A stretch of 61,145 nt of DNA, from contig CACJWN010000007.1 of assembly GCA_902597175.1 (NCBI GenBank), forward strand, positions 1 through 61,145, written 5' to 3'. The notes under the pieces are model-generated. The model saw nothing but the letters and a program-made list of their open reading frames with translations, had not been told where the DNA came from and ran no database searches. Positions 55,469-61,145 of the stretch are shown here, piece by piece. The position numbers and the translations under genes were made by a program. Source of the DNA: an uncultured Pelagibacteraceae bacterium. Its GTDB lineage: Bacteria; Pseudomonadota; Alphaproteobacteria; Pelagibacterales; Pelagibacteraceae. Within the stretch, counting starts at the first letter, position 1. The number at the start of each line of letters is the position of its first letter.

Positions 55469-55986
55469 TATTTGGCCTCTCTTTTTAAAACTATATCAGA
55501 GATTTTCTTTCCTCTTATATTGGACAAAATTTTCGGCGAAGTTTGAGATTTAAGGCCATTAAGGCAAGCCTTCAATACATTGTGAGGGTTTGCGGATCCT
55601 AAGGATTTGGCTACAACATCCTGTATCCCGATTACTTCACACACTGATCTAATTGCTCCGCCTGCAATTATTCCTGTACCTGCAGGAGCGGCTCTAAGAA
55701 AGACTTTTCCTGAACCATTTTTGCCTTTGACATCATGATGTAAAGTTCTTCCATCTTTTAAAGGAATTTTAATTAAGTTTCTTTTTGCAACTTCAGTTGC
55801 TTTTTTTATTGCATCAGGAACTTGTTTCGATTTACCTTGACCTATCCCTATTGAGCCTTTTTGATTTCCAACGACTACGAGAGCAGCAAATCCAAATCTT
55901 CTACCTCCTTTTACTACTTTCGTAATTCTGTTTATTGCGACTAGCTTTTCTTTTATATCGCTTTCGATCTTTTTATTTTCACTCAT
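55468..55986 (-). CDS. rpsE: 30S ribosomal protein S5
   Basis: S5 supports decoding accuracy. [55 protein letters not shown] and [26 protein letters not shown] are clear. 172 residues. Directly coupled to rplO downstream. Confidence 0.97.
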   Translation of the reverse strand: MSENKKIESDIKEKLVAINRITKVVKGGRRFGFAALVVVGNQKGSIGIGQGKSKQVPDAIKKATEVAKRNLIKIPLKDGRTLHHDVKGKNGSGKVFLRAAPAGTGIIAGGAIRSVCEVIGIQDVVAKSLGSANPHNVLKACLNGLKSQTSPKILSNIRGKKISDIVLKREAK

Positions 55987-55987
55987 A

Positions 55988-56341
55988 TTAAAATTTTAAT
56001 CCATTTTTTCTTAGGGACTCAGCAAATGTTCTAACCCTACCATGATACTTGTGTTGACCTCTATCGAAATACACTTGACTAATATTTTTCTCTTTAGCTC
56101 TTTTTGCTAATTCCTCTCCAATAAAAGTTGATTTCTCCATTTTTTTCATTTTTTTATTCTTAATTTCTTTTTCAACCGATGATGCTGAGACTAAAGTTTT
56201 ATTTTGCTTGTCATCTATTATTTGTGCTGATAAATTTTTTAATGATTTTGTAATAGAAATTCTGTATCTATTACTGCTAACAGATTTAAGTTTTTTTCTA
56301 TTTCTTAATTTTCTTTTAATTTTGCTTGTAATTTTTTTCAT
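55988..56341 (-). CDS. rplR: 50S ribosomal protein L18
   Basis: Binds 5S rRNA with L5. [58 protein letters not shown] match the family; the C-terminal FDRG..YHGRV..lAe..R..GL is exact. 117 residues, very Lys-rich. One-base overlap with rplF. Confidence 0.96.
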   Translation of the reverse strand: MKKITSKIKRKLRNRKKLKSVSSNRYRISITKSLKNLSAQIIDDKQNKTLVSASSVEKEIKNKKMKKMEKSTFIGEELAKRAKEKNISQVYFDRGQHKYHGRVRTFAESLRKNGLKF

Positions 56342-56883
56342 TATTTTTTCTTTCCTTCTTTTCTAAGTACAAATTGACCTCTCTCTTTTATACCTTTTGC
56401 TTTGTATGGCTCTACAGGTTTAAAACTTTTAATATCAGCAGCAATTTTTGAAACAAGTTCTTTGTCAACACCACTAATCTTAATAATTGTTTGCTTTTCA
56501 ACTGCAATTTTTATTTCTTTTGGAATTTTAAAATTTATATCATGACTAAAACCTAGTTGAAGATTTAATGTCTCACCTTTCAAGTTGGCTCTAAAACCAA
56601 CTCCAGTTAGTTCTAAAATTTTCTCATGGCCTTTTGATACACCTAAAATAGCATTATTTATTATGCTTCTGTAAGTTCCCCACAAAATTGAAATTTTTTT
56701 ATCAATTTTTTTATCAATAGGTTTAATTTGAAACTCACTTTCATTAATTTTTGAGGAAAAAATCTTATCATTTATTGTTAATTTTGTTGATCCTTTTGGA
56801 CCTGTAATAGTTAAATTAGAGCCCTCTATTTTAATAGAGGAGTCTTTAGGCACAACTATATTTTTTTTTCCTATTTTAGACAT
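56341..56883 (-). CDS. rplF: 50S ribosomal protein L6
   Basis: L6 stabilises the sarcin-ricin region near the GTPase centre. N-terminal [21 protein letters not shown], and the C-terminal signature [23 protein letters not shown], with [19 protein letters not shown] in the middle. 180 residues, standard length. Confidence 0.96.
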   Translation of the reverse strand: MSKIGKKNIVVPKDSSIKIEGSNLTITGPKGSTKLTINDKIFSSKINESEFQIKPIDKKIDKKISILWGTYRSIINNAILGVSKGHEKILELTGVGFRANLKGETLNLQLGFSHDINFKIPKEIKIAVEKQTIIKISGVDKELVSKIAADIKSFKPVEPYKAKGIKERGQFVLRKEGKKK

Positions 56884-57281
56884 TAAAACACCCTACAAAT
56901 AATTTCCCCGCCAACATTATTTTTCCTTGCTTCTGAATCACTCATAACCCCTTTTGGTGTTGATAGAATTGCTAAACCAAGACCATTCATTACTTTTGGA
57001 ATACTAGTGGCTCTTGAATAAACTCTTCGACCAGGTTTTGATATCCTTTTAATTTCTTTAATTACCGGATCTCCCTCATAATATTTTAATGAGATTTTTA
57101 AACTAATTTTATTTTTTTCAGACTTATCAATAAAAAAATCTTTTATATAACCTTCGTTTTTTAAAATTGTTAAAATATTCTTTCTAAATTTTGACGACGG
57201 TATCTGAATAGAACTTAATGATCTCATCTGAGCATTTCTTATTCTTGAAAACATATCACCAATTGGATCTGTAAATGTCAT
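56883..57281 (-). CDS. rpsH: 30S ribosomal protein S8
   Basis: Early-binding 16S protein. DPIGDMFSRIRNAQ at the start and PGRRVYSRATSIPKVMNGLGLAILSTPKGVMSD near the end are diagnostic; the terminal GGEIICRVF is typical. 132 residues. A full AGGAGG stands shortly before the ATG, one of the strongest ribosome binding sites in the window. In E. coli S8 represses the spc operon by binding its mRNA; the same is possible here. Confidence 0.96.
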   Translation of the reverse strand: MTFTDPIGDMFSRIRNAQMRSLSSIQIPSSKFRKNILTILKNEGYIKDFFIDKSEKNKISLKISLKYYEGDPVIKEIKRISKPGRRVYSRATSIPKVMNGLGLAILSTPKGVMSDSEARKNNVGGEIICRVF

Positions 57282-57290
57282 ATATTCCTC

Positions 57291-57596
57291 CTACCAACTT
57301 GATTTAGTTATACCAGGAATTTTACCAGAGGAGGCCATGTCTCTAAGTGCAATTCTTGATATTTTTAATTTTCTATAAACTCCATGAGGCCTTCCTGAAA
57401 TTTCACATCTATTTCTTATTCTTATTTTTGAAGAATTTTTTGGTAATTTATTCAATTTTAGCTGAGCCTCAAATCTTTCAGAAAGTTCTAGTTTTTTATT
57501 ATTAATAATTTTTTTTAACTCAGCTCTTTTTTTTGCAAATCTTTTAACTAACTTTATTCTTTTTAAATTTTTTTCTATTGCACTTTTTTTTGCCAT
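57291..57596 (-). CDS. rpsN: 30S ribosomal protein S14, zinc-free type
   Basis: 101 residues: [28 protein letters not shown] and [41 protein letters not shown]. The long form without the CxxC pairs. GAGGT precedes the ATG. Lies between rplE and rpsH as usual. Confidence 0.96.
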   Translation of the reverse strand: MAKKSAIEKNLKRIKLVKRFAKKRAELKKIINNKKLELSERFEAQLKLNKLPKNSSKIRIRNRCEISGRPHGVYRKLKISRIALRDMASSGKIPGITKSSW

Positions 57597-57603
57597 ATAT
57601 ACC

Positions 57604-58155
57604 TCAATTTTGTTTTTGAATAATTGGGAAATTTAATTCTTTAAGTAGTTCTATTGTTCCTTCCCTGCTTTTACTAATAGTTACTATTGTAATATCAATA
57701 CCACGTATCTTATCTACCTTATCAAAATTTACCTCTGGAAAAACAATGTGTTCTTTGATTCCAAAAGAATAATTATAGGAACTGTCAACTCCTTTTAAAG
57801 ACAATCCTCTAAAATCTTTAATTCTTGGTAAAGCAATATTTATTAATCTATCTATAAATTCATACATTCTGTAAGATCTTAGAGTTACTTTAACTCCAGC
57901 GTTGGAACCTTTTCTTGTTTTAAAATTTGAGATAGATTTTTTAAATTTTGTAACCACTGGTTTTTGTCCTGCAATTAAAGACATATCGTCCACGCACGCC
58001 TTAAGTTTTTTATTATCTGAAGCATCTTCTCCAAGACCCATATTTAATATTATTTTATCAATTTTTGGAACCTCATGCTTGTTTTTAACAGAGAGTTTTT
58101 GCATTAACTTAGCAACAATCTCTTTTTCATACGAAATTTTTAACCTTGGTATCAT
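57604..58155 (-). CDS. rplE: 50S ribosomal protein L5
   Basis: Carries 5S rRNA and contacts P-site t[63 protein letters not shown] and [23 protein letters not shown]. 183 residues. Overlaps the rplX stop by four bases. Confidence 0.96.
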   Translation of the reverse strand: MIPRLKISYEKEIVAKLMQKLSVKNKHEVPKIDKIILNMGLGEDASDNKKLKACVDDMSLIAGQKPVVTKFKKSISNFKTRKGSNAGVKVTLRSYRMYEFIDRLINIALPRIKDFRGLSLKGVDSSYNYSFGIKEHIVFPEVNFDKVDKIRGIDITIVTISKSREGTIELLKELNFPIIQKQN

Positions 58156-58403
58156 TTACTTCCAGCTGCTTTCTTTTCTTTTTTTTTTAGATCGATATTT
58201 TTAACATTTGAAAGGTGAATAAAGTTTTCTTTCGAAATAATTCCACCTTTATTTTCTTTTGTCGGTTTAAGATGTTTTTTTATCATATTAATTGACTTTA
58301 TTTTTACTCTTTTTTGTTTTCTATCAATTTCAAGTATTTCCCCAGTCTTACCTTTATCTTTGCCTGAAATAATTTTAACCTGTGTTCCTTTTTTTACAAT
58401 CAT
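58152..58403 (-). CDS. rplX: 50S ribosomal protein L24
   Basis: Assembly initiator of the 50S subunit. A KOW motif: KGTQVKIISGKDKGKTGEILEIDRKQKRVKIKSIN, then MIKKHLKP and EGGIIxKE-like NKGGIISKENFIHLSNV. At 83 residues it is shorter than the usual 100-105; the C-terminal strand after the KOW region is trimmed and replaced by a Lys-rich end. Confidence 0.95.
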   Translation of the reverse strand: MIVKKGTQVKIISGKDKGKTGEILEIDRKQKRVKIKSINMIKKHLKPTKENKGGIISKENFIHLSNVKNIDLKKKEKKAAGSK

Positions 58404-58772
58404 TTATAAAACCTCTGGCGCTAGTGAAATTATTTTAGTGTGACCTCTTGATCTAAGTTCCCTTGTGACAGGACCAAAAATTCTTGTTCCAATAGGCTCT
58501 CCCTTATCATCAGTTAATACCACAGCATTTGTATCAAACTGAACTTTGGAACCATCATTTCTATAAATTTCTTTTTTAGTTCGAACAACAACTGCCTTAT
58601 GCACTGCTCCCTTTTTAACTTTTCCTTTCGGAATAGCGTCTTTAACACTAATTACAATTAAATCTCCAACAGCAGCGTATCTTCTTTTTGAACCTCCTAA
58701 AACTTTTATACACTCGACTCTTTTAGCCCCTGTATTATCTGCAACTGCTAATTCTGTTTGTATTTGTATCAT
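58404..58772 (-). CDS. rplN: 50S ribosomal protein L14
   Basis: Core large-subunit protein at the inter-subunit face. [73 protein letters not shown]. 122 residues, exact family length. Overlaps rpsQ by four bases and rplX follows directly. Confidence 0.98.
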   Translation of the reverse strand: MIQIQTELAVADNTGAKRVECIKVLGGSKRRYAAVGDLIVISVKDAIPKGKVKKGAVHKAVVVRTKKEIYRNDGSKVQFDTNAVVLTDDKGEPIGTRIFGPVTRELRSRGHTKIISLAPEVL

Positions 58773-58999
58773 TTATCCATCACCTGCCAAGTTTTCTTTT
58801 TTGAATATGGTTTACTCTCAATAATCGATACCTCTTCACCTTCTTTAAACTTATTTTTTTCATCATGAGCATGGTACTTTTTTGATCTTTTAATTATCTT
58901 CTCATAAAATGGATGTTTAAATTTTCTAGTGACCTCAACAACAACGGTCTTGTCATTTTTTGCACTTTTAACTATACCTTTTAATATTTTTTTTGTCAT
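58769..58999 (-). CDS. rpsQ: 30S ribosomal protein S17
   Basis: OB-fold 16S-binding protein of 76 residues. [44 protein letters not shown] is the family core, with [18 protein letters not shown] as C-terminus. Four-base overlaps with rpmC and rplN. Confidence 0.97.
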   Translation of the reverse strand: MTKKILKGIVKSAKNDKTVVVEVTRKFKHPFYEKIIKRSKKYHAHDEKNKFKEGEEVSIIESKPYSKKKTWQVMDK

Positions 59000-59184
59000 T
59001 TTGCGTTTTTAATTGTTGTATACAATCTTGCTATACTTTTTTTTATTTGCCCGTATTGGGCTTGATTGTTTATTTGGTTGTTAATCTTTTTAAATCTTAT
59101 GTTAAATAAATCTTTTTTCAGAGTTAAAATTTTCTTCTCTGCTTGATCTTTAGTTAACTTTTTATCATCTTTTTTTTTAGCCAT
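58996..59184 (-). CDS. rpmC: 50S ribosomal protein L29
   Basis: Small two-helix protein near the exit tunnel, docking site for trigger factor and SRP. 62 residues: [40 protein letters not shown] matches the family's L..L+.elf.LRfq...gql.n...i+.vRk.IARi.T. Lys-rich N-terminus. Confidence 0.94.
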   Translation of the reverse strand: MAKKKDDKKLTKDQAEKKILTLKKDLFNIRFKKINNQINNQAQYGQIKKSIARLYTTIKNAK

Positions 59185-59186
59185 AA

Positions 59187-59591
59187 TTATCTCTTTATAA
59201 ATTTAGTCTTTATTGGAAGTTTGGCTGATGCTTTGTATAAAGCTTCTCTAGCTACCTCTTCACTTACGCCATCAATTTCAAAAATTATTCTACCTGGTTT
59301 TACTCTACATGCATAGTATTCTGGTGATCCCTTTCCTTTACCCATTCTGACTTCAGTAGGTTTTTTCGAAACCGGAATGTTTGGAAAAATTCTTGTCCAG
59401 ACTTTACCTGTTCTTTTCATATATCTTGTTAAAGCTACTCTAGCAGCCTCTATTTGTTTGCCGATTATTCGCTCAGGTTCAATTGCTTTTAAACCGAATT
59501 GACCATAATTTAGTGTTATGGCTCTTGATGCTTTGCCATGAATTCTCCCTTTGAAAGCTTTTCTAAATTTAGTTCTTACTGGTTGAAGCAT
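59187..59591 (-). CDS. rplP: 50S ribosomal protein L16
   Basis: Close to the A-site tRNA and peptidyl transferase centre. [63 protein letters not shown] and [14 protein letters not shown]. 134 residues. Its start overlaps the end of rpsC by 23 bases. Confidence 0.97.
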   Translation of the reverse strand: MLQPVRTKFRKAFKGRIHGKASRAITLNYGQFGLKAIEPERIIGKQIEAARVALTRYMKRTGKVWTRIFPNIPVSKKPTEVRMGKGKGSPEYYACRVKPGRIIFEIDGVSEEVAREALYKASAKLPIKTKFIKR

Positions 59592-60255
59592 TTTTCACTC
59601 TATCCTTTTTTTCTTTATCAACATCTCTGGCCATTAATTCACCTTTGTAAATCCAGACCTTTACACCAATAATTCCATATGTTGTCAAAGCCTCGGCAAA
59701 ACCGTAATCTATGTCTGCCCTTAACGTATGAGAAGGTATGCTACCTTCTCTTAGCCATTCTGTTCTTGCAATTTCGTTTCCTGCTAATCTACCGCTAAGC
59801 ATAACTTTAATGCCTTTAGCGTTTAATCGCATTGCAGATTGCATTGCTCTTTTCATTGCCCTTCTATATGCAACTCTCTTAACAAGTTGTTGAGCAATAT
59901 TTTCTGCTACTAGATTGGAATTTAATTCAGGTTTTTTTATTTCTTTAATATTAACGTTAACGTCTCCATTAGTAATTTTCATTATATTCTTTTTAATTTT
60001 TTCAATATCGGCCCCTTTTTTTCCAATAACAAAACCCGGTCTTGAAGTGTGTATAGATACAGTGCATTGTTTAGAGGATCTCTCGATAATTATTTCTGAT
60101 ACTCCTGAATTTACTATATTTTTTTTTATATATTTTCTTATTTGAAAATCTTCAATTAAATATTTACCAAAATCTTTTTTCTTTGCAAACCAAGTAGAGT
60201 CCCATCCTCTATTAATTCCTAATCTTAAACCAATAGGGTTAATTTTTTGTCCCAT
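59569..60255 (-). CDS. rpsC: 30S ribosomal protein S3
   Basis: Part of the mRNA entry channel. [26 protein letters not shown] domain [20 protein letters not shown], and the C-terminal [53 protein letters not shown]. 228 residues. AAGGAGAG before the ATG. Overlaps rplV by one base. Confidence 0.97.
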   Translation of the reverse strand: MGQKINPIGLRLGINRGWDSTWFAKKKDFGKYLIEDFQIRKYIKKNIVNSGVSEIIIERSSKQCTVSIHTSRPGFVIGKKGADIEKIKKNIMKITNGDVNVNIKEIKKPELNSNLVAENIAQQLVKRVAYRRAMKRAMQSAMRLNAKGIKVMLSGRLAGNEIARTEWLREGSIPSHTLRADIDYGFAEALTTYGIIGVKVWIYKGELMARDVDKEKKDRVKNASTSKN

Positions 60256-60623
60256 TATTTGCTCTCCTTCTTTTCTTTTTTTTCTTCAAGAATTATTGTG
60301 ATTCTGCTAAAAGGTTTTTTAATTGGACTTGCTCTGCCTTTTGCTCTAGGTCTATATCTTTTCATTACTAAAGATTTTCCCACGAAGGCCTCTTTAACAA
60401 ATAGATTATCTATATCAAATTGGTAATTATTCTCAGCATTTGCTATTGCTGATTTTACTGTTTTGCTTACATCATGTGCAATTCTTTTTCTTGTAAATTC
60501 TAAATCTTTCAGAGCTACATCAGCTTTTTTTCCTTTTATAAAGTTACAAACCAAAGCAAGTTTTCTTGGACTTGTTCTCACGTTTTTATTTATTGCTTTT
60601 ACTAAAGTATTTTCTTTACTCAT
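60255..60623 (-). CDS. rplV: 50S ribosomal protein L22
   Basis: L22 extends a hairpin into the exit tunnel near the macrolide site. [50 protein letters not shown] and [23 protein letters not shown] are typical. 122 residues with a Lys/Glu tail. CGGAGAT lies upstream of the ATG. Confidence 0.97.
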   Translation of the reverse strand: MSKENTLVKAINKNVRTSPRKLALVCNFIKGKKADVALKDLEFTRKRIAHDVSKTVKSAIANAENNYQFDIDNLFVKEAFVGKSLVMKRYRPRAKGRASPIKKPFSRITIILEEKKEKKESK

Positions 60624-60931
60624 TATTTTTTATCTCCGGCAGCAGGCTTTTCTGCAGCTGCAGCTTTTTTGTCAGCTGGTGTATGACCTTTAAATGTTCT
60701 TGTTGGTGCAAATTCACCTAATTTATGACCCACCATTTCTTCAGAAATTGTTATTGGTATAAAAGTTTTTCCATTATGTATCATGAAGCTATGGCCTACA
60801 AAGTCAGGAATTATAGTAGAGTTTCTTGACCATGTTTTTATTGGTTTTTTATTTGTTCCCCCTTTTAATTTATCTATTTTTTTCAACAAGCTGGGGTGTA
60901 CAAAAGGTCCTTTCCAAATTGATCTAGTCAT
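60623..60931 (-). CDS. rpsS: 30S ribosomal protein S19
   Basis: Head protein that contacts S13. [74 protein letters not shown]. 102 residues; the last 12 are an Ala/Lys-rich tail ([15 protein letters not shown]) beyond the usual end. One-base overlaps with rplB and rplV. Confidence 0.97.
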   Translation of the reverse strand: MTRSIWKGPFVHPSLLKKIDKLKGGTNKKPIKTWSRNSTIIPDFVGHSFMIHNGKTFIPITISEEMVGHKLGEFAPTRTFKGHTPADKKAAAAEKPAAGDKK

Positions 60932-61145
60932 TATTTGTTCCGCTTCTTTCTTCTTGTGATGATAAATTTATCACTTCGTTTTGGTTTTCTCGTTTTTAAT
61001 CCTTTAGCTGATTGGCCCCAAGGAGAAACTGGACTTCTTCCTCCGGAAGTTTTACCTTCCCCACCACCATGAGGATGATCTACTGGGTTCATTGCAACCC
61101 CACGAGTTTGGGGTCTTTTTCCCCTCCATCTATTTCTACCCGCTT
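60931..61145 (-). CDS. rplB: 50S ribosomal protein L2, C-terminal fragment
   Basis: Only the last 71 codons lie in the window; the gene continues past the right edge. The translated end reads [32 protein letters not shown]... then [14 protein letters not shown] before TAA. The [13 protein letters not shown] motif near the peptidyl transferase centre is unmistakable. The stop overlaps the rpsS start as TAATG. Continues the S10 operon order. Confidence 0.97.
   Translation of the reverse strand, partial: AGRNRWRGKRPQTRGVAMNPVDHPHGGGEGKTSGGRSPVSPWGQSAKGLKTRKPKRSDKFIITRRKKRNK

Noticed and set aside
1-61145. CRISPR arrays, insertion sequences, prophage genes or attachment sites
   Set aside because: No spaced direct repeats, transposase, integrase or phage genes are visible; the single tRNA gene has no adjacent repeat or integrase.

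Overview
The window looks like a chromosome segment of a marine SAR11-type alphaproteobacterium (Pelagibacterales, Candidatus Pelagibacter-like). The DNA is very AT-rich, the proteins are rich in Lys, Asn and Ile, and spacers are tiny: no gap exceeds about 150 bases and many neighbours share ATGA or TAATG stop/start overlaps. The gene blocks are alphaproteobacterial (glyA-nrdR-rib-nusB; dapA-smpB-rsh-pyrE-pdxJ-acpS-lepB-rnc-recO; gatCAB; pyrB-pyrC'-plsY-topA). A TPP riboswitch in front of an SSS-family transporter matches the SAR11 gene thiV. The exact species cannot be told from the sequence alone.

Layout. 1-5.6 kb: start of argC, rpsI/rplM, ctaA, a small chorismate mutase, then rpmG-merR-ihfA-plsX-rpmF and a cytochrome bc1 assembly chaperone, divergent from bamE. 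5.6-7.7 kb: a proton-pumping pyrophosphatase. 7.7-13.5 kb: riboflavin, NrdR, GlyA and RpiB operon. 13.5-14.5 kb: hemB. 14.5-21.8 kb: a ten-gene housekeeping operon from dapA to recO. 21.9-26.6 kb: Slt transglycosylase, tRNA-Ser(GCU), RarD-like permease and riboswitch-controlled thiV. 26.6-28.4 kb: umuDC with an alphaproteobacterial LexA box. 28.4-32.9 kb: a PheC-like binding protein with a permease, a MATE exporter, TrhO and an O-methyltransferase. 32.9-43.5 kb: gatCAB, then ruvX, pyrB, an inactive-looking dihydroorotase homologue, plsY, topA, an aberrant PdxA-like dehydrogenase and a RidA protein. 43.5-46.9 kb: galU, ugd and a secreted protein of uncertain family, a possible uronic-acid polysaccharide module. 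47-50.7 kb: panC, mgtE, lipB and a pseudouridine synthase. 50.7 kb to the end: the alpha/spc/S10 ribosomal operons, all on the minus strand, from rplQ back to the end of rplB.

Most of the window is core metabolism and information processing. The points that stand out are the extreme compaction (all nine convergent junctions abut or overlap, and one divergent pair shares a single ATGCAT as both start codons); conserved blocks with a usual member missing (fabH, DUF177, era, rpoZ, dprA, rpmD); enzymes with lost or altered catalytic motifs (PyrC', the GCHII half of RibBA, the PdxA-like protein, the zinc ribbon of NrdR); and the galU-ugd-secreted protein module. I see no insertion sequences, prophage or CRISPR array.
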